A stretch of DNA of 64,000 bases from the NCBI RefSeq assembly GCF_921293095.1, contig NC_060256.1, forward strand, positions 88,877,851 through 88,941,850, written 5' to 3'. The translations under genes were made by a program, and so were the position numbers. The first letter of the stretch is position 1, and each line of letters starts with the position of its first letter. This stretch comes from Ischnura elegans. Its lineage: Eukaryota > Arthropoda > Insecta > Odonata > Coenagrionidae. Of the stretch, positions 47,207 to 59,200 are shown one piece after another. The notes beneath the pieces are model-generated. The model was given only the letters and a program-made list of their open reading frames with translations, was not told the origin of the DNA and made no database searches.

Positions 47207-50200
47207 CTGAAAAACATTCAAATTTTACTTTCAATGCGATCATTCAAAGACATGCACAGACTCCATAGGCGGATCCAGGGGGGGGGGGCACGGGGGCACG
47301 TGCCCCCCCCAGACCCATAAAAATACGATAGATTTTTAATAGGGACCCGTTATAATTTCGTTCGTTTTGTATAACAAGGTATCCTTGTGCCCCCCCCTGA
47401 ACAAAATCCTGGATACGGCCTTGCTTGTGCCCCTCCCAGAAAGAAATCCTGGATCCGCCCCTGACAGACTCTCCACATTTTAAGGGCAAAAAGAATACAC
47501 AATGATGCAAAAACTTAGAAGAAAAGGTCTAATGCGCATTACCACAGGAGAATGAGGCTGGAGATAATTCAGTACAGTGCGATCTCAGTAATCCGACACA
47601 CATGCAAGTGCGGCATAGACAGTTTATCAAAAATGCCGGATTATTGAAAACGTACAGGAAACAAGCACAATGTACAGAAAGCTTTTTAAGGTGTAATTTT
47701 ACAATAAAATAGATTTACTGATGCCAACTCTCCCTACTGCTCAGGGTGCGAGTTAAGGTAGATAATTAAATTTATAATAACAATTACAGTTGATAAAGGC
47801 AGGATAAACACTGGACACCACAGCGACTCTACAAAGAAAATCATTTTTCCCAATTCAGTGGGTCACATACCCAAAATTTCATTATGAACTGATACCTGCA
47901 TGCATGATAATAAATGCTTATGATTATTTTTAAAATCTTTTATTTAAAAATGACGAAATCATATTAGCTGAAGGGAGGACCCAAGACCTGCACGCCGGAT
48001 TACTGGGCATGTTGGATTGCCGGGAGGCCGTATTACAGAGATTGTTCTGTATTGCATAATAGGGTTCATACATACATAGAATTTCCTATTTCCCAAACTT
48101 GTATCCCATTTCCAACACAGATTTTTTAAATTTCTCTAACTTCATAGCAGTGGCAAAGCAGTCATGCATAATAAGCTCCTGATTATGTGTTACAGAATAT
48201 TCATGCATGAGTTTCATTCTCCTTCAATGTTTTTCATGATCTTTATAAAATATATAAAATCGAACACAAAAACACCTGGATTATCATATTTTGATCGTAG
48301 GATACACAAGGCTTATTATTTCCATTAAAATTTCCTTTGCAAAACATAATAATTTACTTTGGTGACGATGAGTGCTTCAACTTAACTTGGACGTCTGATC
48401 TTGTATTGCAGAACACTACTAGCAACGGAATAAAATTCCTGATTAATTTTAGGTTTCTTCCAGGGAGAAACAATTGTAAGTTAAGAAATTGTAATTTTTG
48501 ATCTTTTAATGTGTTTTTCAAATTGCAAAAGCACACTTATTGCTGTGGCCTCACATGTGGTAGAATACAGCTCAAAGGCACAGCATAAACATGCCCGAGT
48601 GCAATGAAAAGGTAGACTATGAGAAGAAATAATAATATATTGCTTGATTTACGTAAATTATGAATATTATAGGAAATGAAAGGGAAAGATCGGATAATCC
48701 GTGTTTTCCGATTAATTGCACAGCCTCTCTCCCCATCATTAGTCTGTTTAATTTTGGGTTTCCTGTAAAGGGATTTTATGGAAAAATGCATCAAGGCATA
48801 GAGTGAAAAGAAGTTGAGCAGCAATTGCAGCAGTAGCATACATGAAGTCCAACAGTGCCAAGTTGGCGTCCATCCAGGAGCAGAGCATTAAACCCCTTGC
48901 CACTCAAAAGCTGCAACACTCCGCATGTTCAACCAAGATTTTCAACTTTTTGCAATGCCTTTGGAGTTTTTCACTGGCCATTAGATAAATTCACCACTGG
49001 TTCACACTCTTACCAGAGAGGGTGGCAACACGCAAAATGGCTGACCATCTGCAATTTAACCATTCACTTATACATAATTAGAAAACCCATCGGACTGCAA
49101 TTTCTACCTTCTACTTTCTGCTCATGCAAAATAAGCATGAGTAGAAGGAACATGGTCACGTGCCACATCATCTGGCACCACATTGAGGTAATCCAACACC
49201 ATTCTGAGCAGTCGTAAGATCATGGGGCAGAGTGCCACCTAATAAACAATGCACCGAGGCAGTGGCAAAGTTTTTCCACTTGTTTACAATAGTACAGAAA
49301 GGTAGCAACTCACTTTGCTGATTTCAGAATCGTGTCATTCTGGGACACAGTCTTTTTAAAATGCTAAGTGGACTACTATTGCAGGAAATAATGCCAGACG
49401 AGATTTTTTTTCCTCCATTTAAGGAATTTCTTCTCTTCTCCATGATGAAGTTTACTGAGATAAATCTTAATAAAGCTTTTGGTTGTTCTTCCTTGTTCTG
49501 GTGACTGACGGGTTCTGCCAATTCTCTAATTATCCTTTACATTTTGACTGTTTTTCATAGGGAAATAAGCCCCATGGGATGGCCAACTGTTAGACACCCT
49601 CCTATAGTATGTCAAGAAACTATTTTCGGGATGAGGCAGTACAGGTAAGTAGACAGCTAGCCATCTGTTTCAGCCAACTCCACCAATCTACCTATATTAC
49701 AACACCAAATGGAAATATTTTCACATTCTAACCCAACGGCACTACCATCTACTGGATGCTCAGGTGTGATATTGTATTTTCATCAGTGTCTAGCTTCTCA
49801 GTGGTCCCAAGCCTTGGAAATAAGGCAGAAAGTGGACCATAATATCAATAACTTGTGGAGGAGATGGCAAGGTTTCATTTTAAGCCACGATGTTGCCATT
49901 CCTAAGGTGGAATGCATCTGAAATGAAGGTACAACCACTCTGCGTTCGTAATTCAGAGGGGTTTATTCAGAGAGCTATGCAATCCGGATGACATGCCTGG
50001 AAATTAACTCATTATAGAGACAGAAAAAATAAGAGCACTCGCCTTGGGTGGATTATATCATGATGCTTTTCCACATGGACTAACTAACTCAAAAGTATCA
50101 CTCATCGTAGCACTTCATACTTGTTACAACACTCTTCTTCTTTTTTAATATTGTAACTTCATAAAAGAAATATGAAAAGAAAATCATGATAAAACTTACA

Positions 50201-53200
50201 GAAAGAGCCTTATATTGTGAGTTGGGGTGGAATGGCACTTACGAGAAATGGGTTCCCCACCATGGCAGGCCATCCTTTGGAGGCTGATGAGTATGCTGAC
50301 ATGAAGGACGTCTCCCCAGGTGAGCCATAGAACGACTGGTTGGCCTGGAAGGCAGACCCATTGGCACCAACGCCGGGATGCTGCTGGCCATTCTGGGCCG
50401 ATCCCAACGTCGAAGCACCCCATGCCACTTGCCCGTCTGCACATTGCGAGAAGACAAAACATTAGGGGAGCACCTTCTGAGACACAATCATTCCATGCAA
50501 TTTACAGGGTGGAGAAAAATTATGTCACGAAATTTTTACCTGGATAGCTGACGCCAGTTAGAACCAAAATTACAAATGATGTTTGGGCTTTCAATCTACA
50601 GAAACTATGAGCCAAGGACTCCAATTGGCTGTGAGTTTGCCCTGTGGCCAGATGCTCTGAACAAAGGCAAAGGCAAATGCAGGCAAAGCATTCAAAAGTC
50701 ATGATTTGTCCAGACCATTCTGCAACAGGGCAAAATCGTGGCCAATCAGAATGCTTGGCTCAAAGTTCCTGTCACTTAAAAATGGTGCATTTTTGACCGG
50801 TACATTTTCAGTAATTTTGGTTCCTACTGGCATTTACTATTTATCTACGAAAAATCATGGGATTTTTCTTCCTCATAGGAAAATCTTTCTTTCTTGTAGA
50901 AACATTAAATTATGGTTTCGCAAGTAGCAGGACCCACCCGCCTCAGTGACGGTGCGGGATTCCTCTTCCCTTCCCTTCCAACCCTATCCCATCCCAGGAG
51001 GCATCGTCCGGCTCCTATCGCGGCAGCACCTCCTTCCTTTTTCCTGCCTAGTCCTCCCCTTCTGCGGTGCAGAGGTGATAAGCTTATAGCTTCAGACTTC
51101 GGCCCAGGAGAGTAACCACGCGATCCTGCCCTAGGGTTTCGTATCCACTGGCATCAGCTATCATCCAACGATTTGATCTTTGGATTTTTCTCTTTTATAG
51201 AAAAATCTTCCTAAATCATTGCCACAACAAATTATGATTTTGCTAGTATTAAGCCCCGGTTGCTTTCATAACGGCGAGGATATCCCCTATCCTACCCTTC
51301 CACTCCTACCCCTACCCTAGAGGCGTCGTTGGGCTCCTATCGCGGTGGCACCTCTATCCTTTTTCCTTCCCATTCCACTCCCCTCCCCGGGTGAGTGGGC
51401 GTATCAGTTGAATTACTGGGTCCCGGCCCCGGTGCGTTCTAACCTTCTAAGAACCCCCCGTGGGTTCTCATTCGTCGCATCAGCTATCCAGGCTTAAAAT
51501 TTCTAGGTACAATTTTTCACTACCCTGCATATTTGTACGAAAACCTCTTGATATGGAAATATCAGCAAATTCTGGATCAGTTACAATGCATTTTAAGTAC
51601 TAGGAGCCATCCCCATCACTCATTAAAAAGAACCAGAGATGGGTGCCAAAGTACCAAACAGATATGACTGAATGCAGTGACAGATACTTTCAAAAATTTA
51701 GTTATGAGTACCAGTTACAATTTTAAAAATGAACTAGTTACAGTTGCAGGTAGAGTTACAGTTACTTTTTGGATTTTTTTAAAAGTCACACAAGGCCAAA
51801 GCACTACAATCGGATGAGTTTTGTAAAACTAAAATATAAACTCTGACTTTGAATTAACTAGCATTACATTTTACTAATAATATGTAGCATTTAATGGAGG
51901 GTAGAAACAAATATCGGATGTCTGGCGTAAGACTAAGAAAAAGGTATAAATTGACCAGCGTAATGCTTGAACAGCTTCAATTCATCTCCAGTTACTCATT
52001 TCCTCTAACCGTTTGTATTGCGACTACAGCACTCATAATTGTAACTCAATAAAGCTAAGCAAATTGGGATGCAGTCATTCGCATGGCGCAGGCTTTTTGA
52101 GCCACTTGCTATGGTAATATATGTGCTGAAAAATAATGATTACTCTCCGAGAGCAAGAATTAGATTGCAATTAGAAGCTACAATTTTGAAAATGTAAGAA
52201 TTACTGCAAGTAAAATGTAAATAAAATGTAATTGTTACCAGCAACTAAGCTATTTTTGCTCAGTACCTCCCAGGTCTATCAATAAATAATCCCAGCATAG
52301 ATATTTATGGTCACTCTTATTCACCCAGTCTTCTCTGATCAGCCAGTTTGTGCCATGAACAGGTCAGTCCGATCCTCATGGGTATAGGCTTCAAGGCACT
52401 GTGTTGGCATAGCATACGCATCCACCAATGCTTGGAAGCTTACACTGAGGAGGATCCGACTGGTCCATGAAAGGCACAAACCAACCAATCAGAGAGGACT
52501 TGGAGACCAAGAGTGACTAAAAACATCAAACGTTCACAAGGACCCAAACATCAGTTCTGAGGATGGAAACCAGCTCAGTTTCTGAAACCTTTGCAGCCAT
52601 GTATTTGTAGATCTGGTGGAAAACTTCTTCTAGCCTCCAAAGGATAACCTTCCAAGATGCTATATGCCAGAAGTTACCAGAGAATACTTGAAAAAGCACT
52701 AATTTAAAAATACAATTAATAGGACAAACACCAATTGTACGAAAAATCGACAGAGAAAAAATCATTTGCTTTGACTGGGATTCCACCGAGATTCGAACCT
52801 GGATCCCCAGATTTCCGGTCGAGTGTTTTAGCCAGTTAAGCCACCGAGGCGTCATTCTCCCCTGTGGAAATTTGAGGACAATACTGGACTGTCTCATAGT
52901 CTTCAAACTGATTCTATATATGTATTTTTCACACAATTTGTGCACTGTGGGTGACTCTGTAACATTATCACTGTGACTGATCTCAGTATACATACTTAAA
53001 TTAGTACAAACACCTTTATAATACCTGTGTGTCACAATCACCAATGAAAGTAAGCAAGAGGAAGAAATCCAATTTAGACTGGCCTCAGCTCAACGCTGCT
53101 ATGGGAGTTTATCAAAACTATTTGGAAGCAAACTACTGAACACAAGAACTTAACGTCAGATGCATTAAGTAATCATACAACCAATTCTACTGTATGAAGA

Positions 53201-56200
53201 AGTCTGGACACCTATGAAACAAAGTGAAAAGAAAATAATGACTTTAAAAGCAAAATTTTACACAGTGTGTTTCAAAATGGTGAATGGCTGATGGTGAATG
53301 GCTGATAAGGAAGAATTGTGAGCTGGTGGAAATATACAAGGATAGTGAAATTGTCACACAGGCGAAGAGCAGAAGATTAAGGCCACACCATGAAAGAAGT
53401 GTGGATGGGAGAACCCTTATTATGATGGCCACAGGGAAGACTACGGCTTTGATGGAGAGATCAAGTGAAGCAGGGCCTTAGGAGGCTTGGAGCGAATCTG
53501 GAGCTGGCAGAGGACAGTGAACAGTGGAAGCAAATTGTAGGTGAGGCCAAAAATCACTTAGGAGAAAAGTAAGCAAGCAACCAATGGGGAACTTGCATGA
53601 ATTTTTTTTATTTCACAGGCGGACATAAAATTATTTTCTGAATACAACTAAGAAAACCACATGTATATCTGAGTTTTCCTTCGCGAGATATTTAATGATA
53701 AATATAACGAATTTTAAAGCGCGGGAAAAACTCCCTCACCCCCCAAGCCACTGCCGACGAAGCCTCGATGACGTCAAAGGTGCCTAAACATCACGCGAAG
53801 CTATTGCGTTGTGATTGTTTGTAATAGTTGCCAGCAGTTGTGAGAGCTTCGTTTGTTAGACGTGTTGATTATTTTATATTTAAAGATAAATATCCGACGA
53901 TACAGGCTCGGAAGCCCTCATATTTTGTATTATTTATAACATTAATATCTGAGTAAGGGCATAAAATATTAAACTGGAGCAGTTAAACCAAAAATTTTAT
54001 AATACCTAAATAACATCGTTGTAGGAGTCTGAGCCACGACCATTGGAAGGGGGATACGTTAATTGTAAGTTGATGTTATTGACGGCATATCATTCATTTA
54101 AGTATGTAATTAGAACGATTTTGAAGTTTACTAATGTCTGCTTAGCTTTTATATACAATAACTTCATCCGTTTATTCGTAGGTACCAGAGAATTCGTCGT
54201 TTAGGACTGTCTGTGCTTGTATTATGGGGTGGATTTCAGTCAATGCAACTTTTGCTCGCTGATTGGAGACATCTAGGAACATTTTTGTGCCAAAATAGTG
54301 TTATTTTCAACGTGACATCTCCCGTTAAGCCACTGCTAATAATCACAGTGCCAGTGGTCGTAATGCACAAAGTTTGACGAGGTTGAAAAATATCGGCCAA
54401 GAGTCATCAGTGTTCCATCGTGATTGAATTGTAAAAAGTACTATTACGCTATCGATAAATGTCTAACAGTGGTGTATAAATTGTCAGTGGCGTGCTAATC
54501 TCAGTTGTTCACCGTAGATATGACATTTCACGATCACGCTATTGAAATAAAAACTGTGTGTGAAGTTTGTTATTCCATTATTTCAACGAATAGTAGTGAG
54601 AAAAGTCACTTGTGTGGGCTAATTTAAGGGTTTAAATCAGTGAATAAATAGTTGTTTTCATCATAACGAGTTCTATTATTGTAAGTTGTACGTGATGAAT
54701 ATAAGAATGTGACAGTGACTTCCAGTTTTGATAAGAGTATTTGCCTATTTCCCACTACAGGCGGTCCTCGACTTTCGTACACTCGACTTTCGTACAATTC
54801 GCACTTTCGTACATTCAAAATTGACACCTTTTACTCGACTTTCGTACGCTAAATTCGGACTTTCGGACGCTGGTCCGTAATTTTTTTATAATTCCCGCGA
54901 TGTTTATTGCGCATCCCAACATTCAATTGTTTCAAATGTCAGTATCGGCAGTATATACGAACAATACGAACGTATATAATGAAGGGAATTGCTGGTAATT
55001 GACTCTAATCTAGGTGATTTATTTGGGAGAGAGACTGCCTGCTATAGGCTCCTTTATCAAGAGAAGAAGAAAGCCTTCATTGAAGATATTTTTCAAAAGA
55101 AGTTGACTAGACGTCATCGAATAGCTTTCAATAAAACTAGTAAGACCTTTCTAATTGTGTTTTTTCGTTTGAGTGCTGTTTAATTCATGTGAACCTTCAG
55201 CAACGATATTGCACGAAATATCACCCGAATTCCGTTAGTCTTTTGTCTTTTTTGAATAACATGCGGAATATACGCGATCACGAATGTCACCTGCCAAATA
55301 TCGAATTTTGGTGTAAAAATTAAAAGGTATCCAGAGTGCGGGTTCAACAAATACATTTTGTTATGCTTCTTGATATGTCCTTTTATTTATAGTGGACGTA
55401 ATAAGTGGAATGTCAACTTAGACGCCAAGAGGAAGTTTCACTCGATAGCCAACGGAGTTCTTGTTTTTTAAACTTTTATTTGCACTCTCTGCCTATTTTC
55501 GAAAGAAATGAGATGATTTGAGGAGTTTTATTAACATATTATTAACATTAAGTCAATTGAAATGAATTCCGCGAAAAAAAAGTTTTAGTACGTATATTCC
55601 GCTCTTTTGGAACGTAACCCCTAATTAGTATGGAAGTCAATGGTTCGACTTTCGTACATTCGACTTTCGTACACGTTTTCGGGAACGCATTGTGTACGAA
55701 AGTCGGGGACCGCCTGTATATTTTTATGGTATATGGTAGTATATTGTTTATGGATTTACCTATATTATTGAAATAGGTTGTAGCTTGTGTGTGTGTTGGC
55801 AGTGGAACCGATTCGCGATCTCACATGTGGAGTGTGGGCAGACTGTTTTGCTGTGAATTCGTACCGTAGGACGGATAGGACTACCTTCTCCACTAATTCG
55901 GCGTTGCCAAATTCAACAGCACAGCTTACGATCGTTATCCTCCAGTATTACAAGTTTCTTCTACATCTCAATTTGCCGCCGACGTATAGAAATAATTTGT
56001 CTTAACAAATTCAATGAGGGTCGTGGCATCAATTTTTGGTGTCCTAAAAAAAGGCTGGTGTCCTAACACCCCATGCCACACGCCTTTTAGGCGGCTTGCG
56101 GGGTATTATGTAGATGTATTTCAGGTGTACTTTTCGAACGAGTGGCAACGTTATCATCCATTTTTCTGATAACTAAAACATACGAAGTGAAACGCTTGTA

Positions 56201-59200
56201 CTTCATCATCCCGATGCCGCATTATTAATATCCAAGTAATAATCTAGGCACAATGGCAATAGGAAAACTTGCCCAAGAATAACAGAACAAAATGAAGTGA
56301 CGATGAGCGGCTAAATACTCCCTCAAAACAAATTTTACACCATGCGCTCAGCGTATTTCCCTACTCCCTACGGTTGTTTAGGCACCTATGACGTCACGCC
56401 TGGCCTCGGCAACGCTCGGGTGTCTTCGCGCAGTGGTCGGCTCAGAGAAATTTTTCTCGATTTTAAATGCAATTTTTTTATTTCTTTTGATGTTGAATGG
56501 AGAAACTGAAGGTATTTTTGCGAGCTAATGTATCCATTTGACTTATTCAAAATAGTTTTTAGAGCAATCTACGACCCATGCAAGTTCCTCATTGCCCACA
56601 TTCTTGACATCCTTATTTTGCTTTTCGATACCAACGGAAGGCAAAACTTTTTCCACAAAATAGAGGAGAATGATCAGTTTTGAGTAGATCTGTCACCACA
56701 GTATCTCCATGAAGGAAGGACCCATCTTGTAGTCAACAGTTTTGTGTACAATTATGAGTACATTACCAAAGGATGTCCGTGGGGCCTGAAAAGGGTTGAG
56801 AGTCGCAGCAGCAGAGGGCACAGCAGCAACTGGAGCGGCACATGGCACCCACGGGGAGTTGGCATCTACGGGCAGTGCGCCCCCTGCCAACACAAATTAC
56901 ACAATCATATACGAATCCAAAATTTGCTGAGTTCTTGGGCCTCTTTGTGAAGCACTTCTTTATTCCCCCACTGTTTCCAAATTTTAAATTCTTCCATCTG
57001 AACATTAGTAAAACGACTGATACTTGAAGAATGGAGTATTCCAGAAAAATGTAATTTACCTAAGGCCTTTACTTTGTAGAACCTCCAATCACCCGACCAC
57101 AGAGTATATATACCGGCAAATTCTTATGTGTATCACTAGTCTTGAAAATGGTACAGTGTAACCGAAACTAGTCGGCAATAAAGTGTGTGTTTTGTAGAAA
57201 AGCAAAGTAATTTCCTTCCAACCATGATCAAACTTTGAGAGGAGACTCACCAGTGAAGGGGTTGGAAGCAGGGCTGGGGGCGAAGGGGGTGGCAGATGCA
57301 AAGGCACCATTTGAGTTGGCGGCTGGGACTGCGCTGCCCTCCATCCCTGACGGCCCTTGGAAGAGGCCCTGTTGCCTGGCCCCCACCGCACCCAGCTGCG
57401 ACGATGTGGGCGGCGAGCCAAACACTCCGCCCCCTCCTCCGTACGCGCCGCTCGCATTCCTCTGTTGGGGCGGCGTCCACGGGGAGAGGGACGACGATGC
57501 TGGGAAAAACAAAGAGCACATCTTGTTCAACTCTTCCTCCTCATTTTCACGGTTTTCCAGAGAAAAGAAGGCATCCAAAAACACAAAAATTGACTTGATC
57601 TAAAAACTGACTTCTGATAAGGAAAATAGACACAGCAGTAAGGACATCAAGAATACAGCTGCTTCAGCAAAGAGGCACACATGAACAGGAAGGAGGTGGA
57701 AAGAAGATCGTTCGGTAAATGCTGAACGAAAAGGCTAGGGAAAAGTTTCATACTATGGAGTGCAGAGGAATATGGTGAGGAGACGTGGTGAGGAGACGTG
57801 GACATTGAGGATGGAGGATAAGAAGGAACTGGAAGTCTTCAAGATATGGATGTGGATAGTGGAAAAGGCAAAGCATATGGAGAGGAAAAGTAAGCAAGCA
57901 ACCACAGGGTGGGCAAGGAGAGGAAACTTCTACATGAGATATTTTATTTATTTAATCAATGCCAAAAATAGCACTAAAGCCTTTCATCCAATGTTTGAAA
58001 GTAAGGTTTCTCCATTTCGCCAAGAGTAAGTACATAATGCAGACTGTTTTGCTCAGATATTGAATGTTTCATACTAGTAAGATGAACTGTGTCAGTGGTA
58101 TTTATCATTTGTAAAAGAGTGAGTTAAATACAGGGATATATCTTGGGTTTCTTTTCTTTATTTGAATGTCTCGTTACCTTTGATACGTCCATTTCATTGC
58201 ATGAGGCACTCTTGGGTTCTGATTCCTGATTAATAACATTCTTAGAATTGATCAATTAATTAGTAATCACACCACTAGGAAAATTCTACACGAGATATTT
58301 TTTTTTATTTACTAATTTTCAAATGCCAACCCATACTTAAAACAGTAATGATTCTCAAAAAATGTATAGCAATTTCTTAGGATTTGCAACAAATACATTG
58401 GAAGCCAGATAAGAAGTTTTCCCCTCAAAGGAGTTTGATTTACATTCTCAAATTATAGCACATAAGTTTTATGCTACATATTTATACTTAATTCTACTTG
58501 CATAATAAGTTTCAGATGAATTTCACTTATAATGAATTTCACAATAAACTTTGATTTTCATTACCTCTCATATCTTTGCCAATTAGTAAAGCTAATTTGT
58601 TTTCTATTGTTGGTTGGTAGAGGGTAGTCAAAATTTTTTGAAGAGATCATTTGATCTTATGATATCAATCTGTATTTTTGGCTTCTATTGACTACATTAC
58701 TGGTGAACATAAGCACCATTGAATGTTTTAAAGAAGTGGAATCACTTTCCATATGTAGGCTTTCAGTAAAAATTTTATCAAACAAACCATCATGGCCTCC
58801 TTCTTTCCATCTCAACATTAATATAATAAGCTGCTTTTGTTTACATGAAATGAATTTGACATTATTTCCTAATACAGTCGGATCCGGATTTAACGTCTTC
58901 GCATTTAACGTTTTTCCGCATTTAGCATTTATTTTTTGGGGTCCCGATTCATTCCCTATTATAACAATGTAAAAATAATCCGTATTTAGTGTTTCCGCAT
59001 TTTGCGTTTTTCCGCATTTAAGGTCGTAAAAAATTTTCCCGCACAAGATTTTTTTTGCCCGATTTAACGTTTTTTCATGACGGTTCATGCAAATGATTAT
59101 CCAAATCTTCGAATTTCTGCTCATCAACAAGAAGAGTCCCGTAAAAGTTTACCAAGAGTCGATAGAATCTACCGGGGGACGCTTATTCAACTGCTTTCTT

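Noticed and set aside
52770-52860. Functional tRNA gene on the minus strand
   Set aside because: A and B boxes are good, but the acceptor stem does not pair and the T stem has a mismatch, so it is called a tRNA-derived SINE head.
52526-53044. 172-codon minus-strand frame
   Set aside because: It runs through a MITE arm and the tRNA-derived SINE head, so it is repeat-derived and has no family motif.
57235-57603. Long plus-strand frames of 78-122 codons
   Set aside because: They are antisense shadows of the GC-rich AGFG1-like exon, whose splice sites and phases fit the minus strand.
58657-59130. 157-codon minus-strand frame with CGKTLNAKTLNPD repeats
   Set aside because: The repeats are the subterminal words of the pogo-like element, not protein repeats.
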